Positions 42,615 through 50,876 of a stretch of 64,000 bases of DNA are shown here, piece after piece (position 1 is the first letter of the stretch; each line of letters starts with the position of its first letter). Origin of the DNA: Brevibacterium pigmentatum (lineage in GTDB: Bacteria > Actinomycetota > Actinomycetes > Actinomycetales > Brevibacteriaceae); assembly GCF_011617465.1 (NCBI RefSeq), contig NZ_CP050153.1, forward strand, positions 186,001 to 250,000. Direction: 5' to 3'. The notes under the pieces are model-generated. The model made no database searches. It had not been told where the DNA came from and was given only the letters and a program-made list of their open reading frames with translations. The position numbers were made by a program, and so were the translations under genes.

Positions 42615-43303
42615 TTCGCGAACACCGCTGTTTCCTGCTCGGCGAGGACCGCAGGCAGATCTGCCACGGAGTCAAGGACGAGGTGCGCGCCCTCGGCCGC
42701 GAAATCCTCCCGGCTCAGGTGCCCGGTGAGGACCCCCACGGCCGTGACCTCGGCGTTGAGTGCCGATTCCACATCCGCCGAGGTGTCTCCGACGCTGACG
42801 ACGGCAGCGCGGTCGGTGACTCCGACCGTGTCCATGACCTTGTTGATCAGGTCCGGCGCCGGACGGCCGGCGGGCACCTCGTCGCCGGTGACCGCGACGT
42901 CGAAGGTCTCTCCCGGCGCCCAGCCCATGGTGGAGAAGATGAGGTCGGCGATCTCGCGGGAGAACCCGGTAGTCAGGCCCACCTTGATCCCACGCTCACG
43001 CAGGGTCGACAGGGCCTCCTCGATTCCGGGCAGCGGACGCGGAGGATTCTTGGTGTAGGTCTCGCGCAGCTCGGCACGGAACCAATGCCAAGCCCGCTCG
43101 TGGACCTCCTCGGTGACCTCGATTCCGCCGAGGCGAAGCAGATTCTCGATCGCCCAGTGCTTCTCCGTGCCCATCCACTTCTGGAAGACCTCATCGGAGT
43201 AGTCCGCGCCCTCCCTTTCGGTAGCCTCGCGCAGCACGCGGTAGACCTCGTCACGTTCGTCGATGGTGGTTCCGGCCATGTCGAAGACGGCAAGTTCAGT
43301 CAT
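42611..43303 (-). CDS. Phosphonatase-like HAD hydrolase
   Basis: A 230-residue HAD hydrolase of the PhnX-like TIGR03351 group. The nucleophile is Asp8 in FDMAGTTID. MGTEKHWAIENLL carries Lys48 at the position of the Schiff-base lysine of phosphonoacetaldehyde hydrolase. VGLTTGFSREI and VSVGDTSADVESA are HAD motifs II-IV. Predicted reaction: cleavage of the carbon-phosphorus bond of phosphonoacetaldehyde or a close relative. The DMAGTT form differs from the DWAGT of classical PhnX, so the substrate may differ. The Shine-Dalgarno is weak (AAAGAGAA). Confidence 0.83.
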   Translation of the reverse strand: MTELAVFDMAGTTIDERDEVYRVLREATEREGADYSDEVFQKWMGTEKHWAIENLLRLGGIEVTEEVHERAWHWFRAELRETYTKNPPRPLPGIEEALSTLRERGIKVGLTTGFSREIADLIFSTMGWAPGETFDVAVTGDEVPAGRPAPDLINKVMDTVGVTDRAAVVSVGDTSADVESALNAEVTAVGVLTGHLSREDFAAEGAHLVLDSVADLPAVLAEQETAVFAK

Positions 43304-43370
43304 GTCGATTCTCTTTCTCTTGCGGTGGTGCCCACGTAAGTCCGCGGACAGAATTGGTTGGGTACGAGGC

Positions 43371-45050
43371 TCAGCGCACGGCTCGGCGCAGCCACATGGA
43401 CAGGGCTTCGACTGCGAGGACGACCGCGACCATGAGGATGAGCACCGTCGTCACGACATCGAACTGGTTGACCCGCGAGGCGTTGAGCAGCAGGAATCCG
43501 ATCCCGCCGGCGCCGACGACGCCGAGCAGCGTGGCCGAGCGGATGTTCGTGTCGAGCAGGTACATGATGTGGGCGACGAACGCCGGTGCCGCCTGCCGCA
43601 GGGTGGCCGAGAAGAACACCTGCGCCTCACCGGCTCCGGTGGCCCGCACCGCCTCCTGGACCTGGAGGTCCGTCTCCTCGATCGAGTCGGCGATGAGCTT
43701 CGAGAGCAGGCCGATTGCGCCGATGGACAGGGCCAGTGTTCCGGCCACCTCGCCGAGTCCGGAGATGACGACGAAGATGATCGCGAGGATGAGTTCGGGG
43801 ATGCCGCGGACGACGACGATGAGGACGCGGAACGTCTTGTGCACCGCCCGATTCGCCACGACATTGCGGGCGGCGAGGATGCCGATGGGCAGCGCGAGGA
43901 TCGCCCCGATGAACGTCGCCGCCAGTGAGATCTGGATGGTGACGAGCAGCTGCTCGACGAGGTTGGCAAGCGTCCCGCCGGTCGAGGGCGGTAAGAACAG
44001 CGCCAGGGTCTGCGGCAGGTCGAGCAAACCCGCGGCCAGAGCCGACCATGACACGTCCACCCGCCACAGAGCGGCGATCGTGAGGACGATGAGCACCGCC
44101 GCCGAGGCGAAACGACGGAACCGTGCCACGCTCCACGGTGGGGTGAGGTTGAGATCGCCGACCCCGGTGGCCCGACCCCGGTTGAAGATCCGGTCGACCC
44201 AGGTGCCGCCGGTGATCTTCGCCCCCGTCGAGGCCATGAGCGCTGCCCGGATGGAGCCGGAGACGAGTTCGATGACGATGCACAGGACGAGCACGATGAC
44301 CGCCAGCGCCATCCCGCGCTGGTAGTCCAAGGTGCGCAGCGAGTCCGCGATGGCCAGGCCGATTCCGCCGACGCCGACATAGCCGAGCAGCACCGAGGTG
44401 CGCAGGTTGATGTCGAAGCGGTGCAGGGCCGTGGCGATGAGCTGCGGCATGAGCGTCTGCGGGATCGCGGTGAGGATCTGCTGGGAGCGGCTGCCGCCGA
44501 GGGCTTCGATCGATTCTCGGGGTCCGTCGTCGAGCTCTTCGATGGCATCGGCGTAGAGCTTGCCGATCATCCCCACCGAATGGATGCCCATGGCGATGAT
44601 GCCGGCTGTGGCGCCGAGGCCGAACATCCGCAGGAACACAATGGCGAGCACGAGGTCGGGAATCGCCCTGGCGAGGACGATGAGGGTGCGCGCTGTCCAC
44701 TGCGAACCGCGACCCATCCGGGTGGGACGAGCGGCGAAGAGGGCGACGGGGATCGAGAGCACGACGGAGAGCAGAGTCGCCAGGAACACGATCGCCAAGG
44801 TCTCGACGACAAGCGAGACCGTCTCACCGAACGCCGGGAAGTCGAGCGGGACGATGCGGGAGAAGAACCCCACGGCATTGTCGAACGACGAGGCGATCGT
44901 GGCGATGTCGATGCCGAGTGACCACACCGACCAGGCGCCGGCGACGGCGAGGCCGATGAGCACGATGACGGCCACGGCGGAGTTTCCCGACGGTCGGGGA
45001 CGCTGCGGTTCGACGACGGCGGGAGCCTCTCGGTCGAGCACGAGACTCAT
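43371..45050 (-). CDS. phnE: Phosphonate ABC transporter permease, two domains fused
   Basis: A 559-residue protein made of two PhnE-type permease domains in tandem (about 1-275 and 305-559). Each has its own EAA loop, EALGGSRSQQILTAIPQTLM and EAVRATGAGEAQVFFSATLR, and a GYVGVGGIG / GVVGAGGIG segment. Most phosphonate transporters use a single PhnE as a homodimer, or two separate genes. The start overlaps the PhnC stop by 4 bases (ATGA). A linker of about 30 residues joins the domains. Confidence 0.9.
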   Translation of the reverse strand: MSLVLDREAPAVVEPQRPRPSGNSAVAVIVLIGLAVAGAWSVWSLGIDIATIASSFDNAVGFFSRIVPLDFPAFGETVSLVVETLAIVFLATLLSVVLSIPVALFAARPTRMGRGSQWTARTLIVLARAIPDLVLAIVFLRMFGLGATAGIIAMGIHSVGMIGKLYADAIEELDDGPRESIEALGGSRSQQILTAIPQTLMPQLIATALHRFDINLRTSVLLGYVGVGGIGLAIADSLRTLDYQRGMALAVIVLVLCIVIELVSGSIRAALMASTGAKITGGTWVDRIFNRGRATGVGDLNLTPPWSVARFRRFASAAVLIVLTIAALWRVDVSWSALAAGLLDLPQTLALFLPPSTGGTLANLVEQLLVTIQISLAATFIGAILALPIGILAARNVVANRAVHKTFRVLIVVVRGIPELILAIIFVVISGLGEVAGTLALSIGAIGLLSKLIADSIEETDLQVQEAVRATGAGEAQVFFSATLRQAAPAFVAHIMYLLDTNIRSATLLGVVGAGGIGFLLLNASRVNQFDVVTTVLILMVAVVLAVEALSMWLRRAVR

Positions 45051-45961
45051 CGGGTGGCTCCCACCCGGGCGGCCGCCTCGGTGTCGGACCTTGCCATCTG
45101 CGATCCGGCAGTGTTCGTCTCGCGCTCGCTCGCCTCGGCGGTGGTGTCCATTCCGGACACGCTCGAGTAGATCTGGGAGGCCTCCTCGGCGCTGAGCCCG
45201 GCGGTCGTGCGGTCGAGGACGACCTGGCCGGTGCGCAGACCGATGATCCGGTCGGCGAAATCGATGGCCAGCTGCACCTGGTGCAGGGAGGCGATGACGG
45301 TGAGGTCATCCTCGGCGGAGATCTGCCACAGCAGGTCGATGACGTCGCGGGCCGATACCGGGTCGAGGGAGGCGACCGGCTCATCGGCGAGGAGCACCTT
45401 CGGGTGCTGCATGAGTGCGCGGGCGATCGCGACCCGCTGCTGCTGACCGCCGGAGAGCGTGTCGGCGCGCTGGTAGGCGCGGTCGGCGAGACCGACCCGG
45501 TCGAGTTTCTTCAGGGCTTCGCTGCGGATAGCCTTCGGGTACATCATCAGCGTGATGCGCGGTCCGCGCAGCGATCCCAGTGCCCCGGCGCAGACGTTCT
45601 CGAGCACGGACATCGGACCGACGAGGTTGAAGGACTGGAAGATGACGCCGATGTCGCGGCGCACGGCCTTCAACTCCGATCGGCGCAGCCGGTCCATGTC
45701 CTCACCGAGGACCCGCACCCGCCCCGAGGTGGGGGTGTGGAGTCCGTTGATGTGGCGCAGGAGGGTGGATTTCCCCGAGCCGGAGAGGCCGAGGAGGACG
45801 CTGATCCCGCCAGTGCGGAACCCGAGATTGACGTCGTCGAGACCGAGGACTCCGCCGCCGAAGTCCTTCGTCACATGGTCGAGTTGGACGGAGTAGATGG
45901 AGTCGATCTCCCTTTGGAATTCGGGCGTGGTCGGTTTGCGGGTGGGGTGCGGGAGTGTCAT
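45047..45961 (-). CDS. phnC: Phosphonate ABC transporter ATPase
   Basis: A 304-residue ABC ATPase of the PhnC family. Walker A is GLSGSGKST (about 58-66), Q-loop IFQSFNLVG, signature LSGGQQQRVAIARAL, Walker B LLADEPVASLDP and switch His in SLHQVQLA. The LLRHINGLHTPTSG segment is typical of PhnC. ATG 45961 has AAGGATG upstream at good spacing; the in-frame ATG two codons earlier does not. A C-terminal tail of about 45 residues is polar and probably flexible. PhnE overlaps its stop. Confidence 0.9.
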   Translation of the reverse strand: MTLPHPTRKPTTPEFQREIDSIYSVQLDHVTKDFGGGVLGLDDVNLGFRTGGISVLLGLSGSGKSTLLRHINGLHTPTSGRVRVLGEDMDRLRRSELKAVRRDIGVIFQSFNLVGPMSVLENVCAGALGSLRGPRITLMMYPKAIRSEALKKLDRVGLADRAYQRADTLSGGQQQRVAIARALMQHPKVLLADEPVASLDPVSARDVIDLLWQISAEDDLTVIASLHQVQLAIDFADRIIGLRTGQVVLDRTTAGLSAEEASQIYSSVSGMDTTAEASERETNTAGSQMARSDTEAAARVGATR

Positions 45962-45972
45962 GGTCATCCTTC

Positions 45973-46917
45973 TCAGCCGATGTTCTTGCAGGCGTCGGCC
46001 TGGGTGGCGTCGCAGATGTCGCGGATCGAATCGAAGTCGGAGTCGGAGACTTCCTTGTAGCCGTAGGTGATCTCTTCGGGCAGGACGCAGTCGTCCTCGG
46101 AGTCGCAGATCCCGGCTTCGACCATGGCCGGGACGTTGGCCTTCTCACGCAGGATGTTGGTGATCTTCGCGGCCGTATCGGCGTCGAGGGAGTCGTTGTT
46201 CACCGCGATCGGGTCCTCGGTGATCGGGTCGGATTCCCACACGGGTTCGAGGCTGCCCTTGTTGACCTGACCGGACTTCTCGAGAGTGGTGAGCATGGCG
46301 TCGTGGGCGAAGGCGACGTCGCAGTCACCGGAGTTCAGCGACAGCAGCGAGGCGTCGTGGCCACCGGACATCACCTGTTCGAGGTCCTTGTCCATGTCGA
46401 TGCCCTCGTCTTGGAGGCCCTTCATCGGCACGAGGTAGCCGGAGGTCGAGGCGGCATCGACGAAGCAGACCTTCTTTCCCTTGAGGTCTTTCAGGTCTTT
46501 GACGTCCGAGCCCTTCTTCACATAAGCCAGCGAGGTGTAGGCGGGATCCTTGGCTTTGTCGTTCGTCGGTGCCGCGGCCGGTTCGATGTTGATGCCCGAG
46601 TCCTTGGCGATGACGTAGGCGAAGGGGCCGAAGGAGGCGGCGTCGATCTGGCCGGCGCGCATGCCTTCGACGACGGCGGCGTAGTCCGAGGCGTTCTGGA
46701 ATTCGACCTTCTTGCCGGTCTCCTCCTCGAGCAGCTTCGTGACTTTCTCGAAGGAGGATTCCAGCGTCGAGGATGATTCGGCGGGGACGGCGGCGAAGGT
46801 GATCGTGTCGTCGCTTCCTCCTCCGGAGCTGCCGCAGGCGGCGAGCAGGGGCAGGGAGAGGAGACCGGCGGTGATCGTGCGGAACGCGCGAGAGCGGAAG
46901 GGGGAGGTCATGGTCAT
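45973..46917 (-). CDS. phnD: Phosphonate ABC transporter substrate-binding lipoprotein
   Basis: A 314-residue PhnD-family receptor with lipobox LLAACGS. The mature domain has ITFAAVPAESSSTL, DYAAVVEGMRAGQIDAASFGPFAYV and SGGHDASLLSLNSGDCDVAF, the PhnD ligand-site motifs. GAAAGG lies upstream of ATG 46917. First gene of the phosphonate operon; its promoter probably lies around 46990-47030 with the operator-like site at 47000. Confidence 0.9.
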   Translation of the reverse strand: MTMTSPFRSRAFRTITAGLLSLPLLAACGSSGGGSDDTITFAAVPAESSSTLESSFEKVTKLLEEETGKKVEFQNASDYAAVVEGMRAGQIDAASFGPFAYVIAKDSGINIEPAAAPTNDKAKDPAYTSLAYVKKGSDVKDLKDLKGKKVCFVDAASTSGYLVPMKGLQDEGIDMDKDLEQVMSGGHDASLLSLNSGDCDVAFAHDAMLTTLEKSGQVNKGSLEPVWESDPITEDPIAVNNDSLDADTAAKITNILREKANVPAMVEAGICDSEDDCVLPEEITYGYKEVSDSDFDSIRDICDATQADACKNIG

Positions 46918-46989
46918 GGCGTGGTGGCCTTTCGGAGAGCAGTGCGGCAGAGGCGCTGAGGTGATCGTTCGAATTCATCGTGTCGAGAT

Positions 46990-47012
46990 CACCGGAGAAT
47001 GTCTATACAAGT
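46990..47012. promoter_or_regulatory. GntR/HutC operator-like site before phnD
   Basis: TGTCTATACA (47000-47009) sits in the context ATGTCTATACAAGT and resembles operators of HutC-type GntR regulators. A close match, ATGTATGTACAAGT, lies at 48381-48394 beside the GntR gene. The rest of the 309-base gap 46918-47226 holds this site, the hairpin at 47140 and no gene I can support. Confidence 0.6.
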
Positions 47013-47139
47013 AAGGGAAGTTCACCGACTGGACATGACAACTTCACGGTCGGTTCGGAGTTACCCCGACGTATCGTGGGACCGGTCACTGAAATGGACG
47101 GGTGGGTGCAAGCCGGACGTCGCATCTCTGAGGGCATCG

Positions 47140-47189
47140 AATCGGCCCCGAGGCGGTCGCGGATGGGCGCGACCGCCTCGGGGCCGATT
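47140..47189. terminator. Very stable hairpin downstream of the FAD oxidoreductase
   Basis: A 21-base arm starting AATCGGCCCCGAGGCGGTCG (47140-47160) and its exact complement (47169-47189) with an 8-base loop. It lies 38 bases past the oxidoreductase stop. It has no T-run but probably terminates that transcript before the phnD promoter. It contains the over-represented CCGAGGCGG word in both arms. Confidence 0.8.
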
Positions 47190-47226
47190 GGGTTGGTCGG
47201 TGTCAGGGCGGGGAGGGGGAGTTGCC

Positions 47227-48342
47227 TCAGGTGTCGGCGGTGCCACCGGAGAGGATGAGGTCGGCGATGCCGAACGACAAGGTCATGCCGATCCCCGAGG
47301 CAACGACGGCGACGGTCGTGCGTTCGTCCGGGCGCTCGAGGACGAGGTTCGTCGTCGGGCTGTCGGCGTACATGCCCAGCCACCGCTGCAGCACACGCGG
47401 GCGCTCAATCCCGAGCATCGAGGTGGCCCGGTCGAGCAGCAGCGAACCGACCCGCTCGTCGATGAAGGGTTCCGGGCTGAGGTCGTAGGCGTGTGAATCG
47501 CCGATGAGCAGGCCCTGCGGGATGTCGGTGACCATGAGGTTCGCGATGCAGCCGCGCAGCTCCGGTTCCCGTTCGTCGAGGTCGTGGCGCAGCGCCCCGG
47601 CGCCGGGCATCGCCGCGAACCCGTCGTAGCGGGCCAGGGAGGTGCCGGTGAGCATCGCGAAGCCGGTCGGAATGTGCTGCGGGGCCTCGATGAGCGACAT
47701 GACGAGCGAGCAGATGCGGATCTCGTGGGATTCGGCGATCTCGGGGAAGAGGCTGGTCAGCTGATAGCCGGGGCAGACGACGACCTGCTCGGCGTGGAAG
47801 TTCCCGCGTGTCGTCGACACGGTGCCGTCGGCCACCGCGGTGACGTGCGTGTTCCAGGTGAATTCCACGCCCTGACCGGCCAGCCATGCGGCGATTCTCG
47901 GGGCGGCCTGTCGCGGGTCGACGCGCATGTCCTGCGGCAGATGTGCGCCGCCGATGGCCGGGAGGTCGGGGTTGCCGACCGCCTCGACGATCGCCTCCGG
48001 GTCGAGCAGTCGAACTTGGTCGGGGCCGCGATGGGCGGCGAACTGCTCGAGGACGGTCAGCTCGGCCTCGGTCATGGCCGGGATGAAGGTTCCGGTCTCG
48101 GCGGCCCAGAGTCCCGTGGCGGCCGCGGCGTCGAGCCAGCCCTCGCGGGCCTTCGATGCGATCGGCTGCGCGGCATCGGACTGGCCGGTGAAGCAGGCGT
48201 GGCCGAAGTTCTGGATGGACGAGCCCACGGGGCGGTCGGAACGGTCGATGATGTGGACGCTGCGGCCCTGTCGGCGGGCGAGGAATGCGGTGGCCAGGCC
48301 GAGGATGCCCGAGCCGGTGATGATGAGATCTGTTGTCGGCAT
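47227..48342 (-). CDS. FAD-dependent oxidoreductase of phosphonate clusters (TIGR03364/PbfD-like)
   Basis: A 371-residue DAO-family flavoprotein. The FAD motif is IITGSGILGLATAFLA; VGSSIQNFGHAC is the signature of the TIGR03364 group linked to phosphonate catabolism. Reported members oxidise aminoethylphosphonate-type amines to phosphonoacetaldehyde (established in general; not shown for this gene), which the HAD hydrolase at 42611 could then cleave. The GAGGGA ribosome site almost touches ATG 48342, closer than usual. Divergent from its likely regulator; its promoter region holds the 48382 site. Confidence 0.85.
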   Translation of the reverse strand: MPTTDLIITGSGILGLATAFLARRQGRSVHIIDRSDRPVGSSIQNFGHACFTGQSDAAQPIASKAREGWLDAAAATGLWAAETGTFIPAMTEAELTVLEQFAAHRGPDQVRLLDPEAIVEAVGNPDLPAIGGAHLPQDMRVDPRQAAPRIAAWLAGQGVEFTWNTHVTAVADGTVSTTRGNFHAEQVVVCPGYQLTSLFPEIAESHEIRICSLVMSLIEAPQHIPTGFAMLTGTSLARYDGFAAMPGAGALRHDLDEREPELRGCIANLMVTDIPQGLLIGDSHAYDLSPEPFIDERVGSLLLDRATSMLGIERPRVLQRWLGMYADSPTTNLVLERPDERTTVAVVASGIGMTLSFGIADLILSGGTADT

Positions 48343-48380
48343 TCCCTCATATTCGTGCGGTTGTCGGATAAGATGAAGAT

Positions 48381-48394
48381 ATGTATGTACAAGT
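48381..48394. promoter_or_regulatory. GntR/HutC operator-like site beside the regulator gene
   Basis: TGTATGTACA (48382-48391) is a near-perfect palindrome in the context ATGTATGTACAAGT, matching the 47000 site at 11 of 14 positions. It lies between the divergent FAD oxidoreductase and GntR genes, so both it and phnD could be under one regulator. Confidence 0.6.
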
Positions 48395-48529
48395 TTGATG
48401 TCTGTTCACCTGAATGTGACATTCGGACTTCGTTGAGCCATGCCGAGTTCACCGAGACAGCGCTTCCTCGACTCTGAGGCGCTGTCCTCTGAGCCGTCGA
48501 ATGAGCACCGTCGAAGGAGAAGTGAGGTC

Positions 48530-49294
48530 ATGACCACCGGCCCGAGGCACCGCACCCGTCAGCAGCATGACGAGATCGCACACTATCTGCGCACGGCGAT
48601 TCGTGAAGGCTCGTTCCAGCCCGGCGATGAGCTGCCCTCCGAGGCGGAACTGACGCGGAAGTTCGCGAGTTCGCGTGGACCGGTGCGGCAGGCGATGTCC
48701 GCTCTGCGCGGGGAGGGGCTGATCTCCTCGGGGCGGGGGAGGCGCACGGTCGTGCTCGACAACGTCCTCACGCAGTCCTTCGACGACGTCATCTCCTTCT
48801 CCCAGTGGTGCCACGCCTCGGACATCGTGCCTGGTCAGGTCACGCAGCGTGTGGCGCGGGAACCGGCGGAGAAATCACTGGCCGCGAGCCTGCGGATCGA
48901 AGAGGGCGATCCGATCGTCTCGGTGTTCCGGCTGCGGCTCATGGACGAAGCTCCGGCCATGGTCGAGAGGCTGAACTATCCGTTCGAGTTCGGACGTCAC
49001 GTGTTGGCCTTCGACACGGATTCCGGGTCGATCTATCAGGAGCTCATCGACCAGGGCGTCGACATCAACCGGGCGTCACGCACGATCGATGCGGTCGGAG
49101 CGAACGATGACGATGCCAGGCTCCTCGAAGTCCCCGTGGGCACCCCGCTGCTGCGGGTGCGCCGGAGGGCGTTCACGACCGCCGGTGATGTCATCGAGTC
49201 CTCCGATGACCGGTACCTGCCGTGGAAGGCGAGCTTCACGATGAACTCCACCCGCGGAAACCCGAGCTCCATGTCCCTCATCTCCGGCGACTAA
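48530..49294 (+). CDS. GntR-family regulator, HutC/PhnF type
   Basis: A 254-residue regulator. The HTH (IAHYLRTAIREGSFQPGDEL, then SEAELTRKFASSRGPVRQAMSALRGEGL) is GntR; the C-terminal UTRA effector domain includes REPAEKSLAASLRIEEGDPI and LLRVRRRAFTTAGDVIESSDDRY. AGTGAGG lies before ATG 48530; the longer frame from 48440 lacks a site. It is divergent from the oxidoreductase and probably controls both phosphonate transcripts through the sites at 47000 and 48382. Effector could be a phosphonate or aminoethylphosphonate. Confidence 0.87.
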   Translation: MTTGPRHRTRQQHDEIAHYLRTAIREGSFQPGDELPSEAELTRKFASSRGPVRQAMSALRGEGLISSGRGRRTVVLDNVLTQSFDDVISFSQWCHASDIVPGQVTQRVAREPAEKSLAASLRIEEGDPIVSVFRLRLMDEAPAMVERLNYPFEFGRHVLAFDTDSGSIYQELIDQGVDINRASRTIDAVGANDDDARLLEVPVGTPLLRVRRRAFTTAGDVIESSDDRYLPWKASFTMNSTRGNPSSMSLISGD

Positions 49295-49305
49295 TTCCCT
49301 AATTA

Positions 49306-49361
49306 CTACCCGACGGCGGCACAGCAACCTCGCGCGAGGTATCTGGGCCGCCGTCACGTAG
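49306..49361. repeat. Palindromic intergenic repeat, family 1, copy 5
   Basis: A 56-bp inverted repeat, CTACCCGACGGCGGCACAGC at the left, centre CCTCGCGCGAGG, and right arm TATCTGGGCCGCCGTCACG. It shares the right inner arm with copy 3 (TATCTGGG) and has the same left/right mismatch. It lies 12 bases after the GntR stop and before the next plus-strand gene. Confidence 0.85.
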
Positions 49362-49408
49362 TAATAAGGGGCGGGTACAGTGACAGACACCGACTCGAGA
49401 GGACGAGC

Positions 49409-50854
49409 ATGACCACAGAGACAGTGACACAGCAGAGCGCCTCGACCGAAACCACCCCATCCTCCACCCCCACCGGAGCCGACCACACCGAACACGTCGA
49501 CCTCCTCGTCATCGGCTGGGGCAAGGGCGGTAAGACACTGGCCGGCACAATGGCTCGCGCCGGCAAGAAGGTTGCCGTCGTCGAACAGTCGGAGATGATG
49601 ATCGGCGGCTCCTGCATCAACATCGCCTGCATCCCCACGAAGATCCTCGTCCACGACGCCGAGAACAAACGCGCCGATGACGACGTCGACGAATACTTCG
49701 CGAAAGCCGTCAAACGTCGCGACACCCTGACCGGGGCGATGCGGAAGAAGAACCACTCGATGCTCGCCGACCTCGATTCAGTGCTGCTGGTGAGCGGCCG
49801 CGCCGAGTTCACCGGCGAACGCGAGGTCCGCGTCACCGGCGGCGCCGACACCATGACGATCACCGCCGACACCGTCGTCGTCAACACCGGATCCGTCGCG
49901 AACATCCCACCCATCGACGGTGCCCAGCTCGGCGGCCGCATCCACGACTCCGAATCGCTGCAGCACGTCGACCCGTTCCCGAAACGCCTCGTCATCGTCG
50001 GCGGCGGGTACATCGGACTCGAGTTCGGATCGATGTTCGCCCACTTCGGCTCGCAGGTCACCGTCCTCGACCGCGGACCCCGCCCGCTAGCGAACGAAGA
50101 CGACGACGTCGCCGAGGTGGTCGCCCAAGCCCTCGCCGACGACGGAGTCACCATCGTCAACGACGCCTCCGTCACTGCAGTCAACGACGGCGCTGACGCC
50201 GCGACCGTGACCTACGAGGTGGGCGGTGAGACCAAGACCATCGACGCCGAGGCGGTCCTCCTGGCCGTCGGACGCAAGCCCGCAACTGCGGACCTCGGCC
50301 TCGAGAAGGCCGGCATCGACACCGACGACCGCGGATTCATCGTCACCGATGAGTACCTGCGCAGCTCCGCCGAAGGCGTGTACGCGTTCGGCGACGTCAA
50401 CGGCGGACCGATGTTCACCTACATCTCGCTCGACGACAATCGGATCCTCGCCGATCAGCTCCTCGGCGAGGGCAAACAGTCGACGAAGGACCGCGGCTCC
50501 GTGCCGTACACGATGTTCCTCACTCCGCCCGTCGCCCGCGTCGGCTTGACCGAGAAAGCCGCTCGCGACGAAGGCTATGAGATCAAGGTCGGTGCGAAGC
50601 TCCAGGCCGATATCGCAGCGGCACCGCGGGCGAAGATCGAAGGCGACCCGCGCGGAATCGTGAAGTTCGTCGTCGACGCGAAGACCGATCTCATCCTCGG
50701 CGCGGCCCTCGTCCACGTGCACTCGCAGGAGGTCATCAACACCGTGGCGCTCGCGATACGCCACGACGTCACCGCAACCGAGCTGCGCGACACGATCTAC
50801 ACCCACCCCTCCGCCACCGAGGCGCTCAACGAGGTGCTCGGCGCACTCAAGTGA
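49409..50854 (+). CDS. Pyridine nucleotide-disulfide oxidoreductase, RclA/MerA-like
   Basis: A 481-residue flavoprotein. FAD motif VIGWGKGGKTLA is slightly atypical (GWGKGG). The redox pair is Cys69 and Cys74 in GGSCINIACIPTK. NAD motif VIVGGGYIGLEFG, FAD motif VYAFGDVNGG and the dimer-interface THPSATEALNEV (catalytic His region) follow. The four extra residues IACIP and the GWGKGG resemble RclA, the reactive-chlorine/copper-responsive reductase, more than lipoamide dehydrogenase. A 30-residue Thr/Ser-rich N-terminal extension precedes the domain. The Shine-Dalgarno is GAGAGGA. Physiological substrate unknown. Confidence 0.85.
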   Translation: MTTETVTQQSASTETTPSSTPTGADHTEHVDLLVIGWGKGGKTLAGTMARAGKKVAVVEQSEMMIGGSCINIACIPTKILVHDAENKRADDDVDEYFAKAVKRRDTLTGAMRKKNHSMLADLDSVLLVSGRAEFTGEREVRVTGGADTMTITADTVVVNTGSVANIPPIDGAQLGGRIHDSESLQHVDPFPKRLVIVGGGYIGLEFGSMFAHFGSQVTVLDRGPRPLANEDDDVAEVVAQALADDGVTIVNDASVTAVNDGADAATVTYEVGGETKTIDAEAVLLAVGRKPATADLGLEKAGIDTDDRGFIVTDEYLRSSAEGVYAFGDVNGGPMFTYISLDDNRILADQLLGEGKQSTKDRGSVPYTMFLTPPVARVGLTEKAARDEGYEIKVGAKLQADIAAAPRAKIEGDPRGIVKFVVDAKTDLILGAALVHVHSQEVINTVALAIRHDVTATELRDTIYTHPSATEALNEVLGALK

Positions 50855-50876
50855 AGCCCGCGATAGGCTCGCCATC

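Noticed and set aside
3018..49361. CRISPR array made of the palindromic repeats
   Set aside because: The five copies are thousands of bases apart, there are no spacers of constant length and no cas genes.
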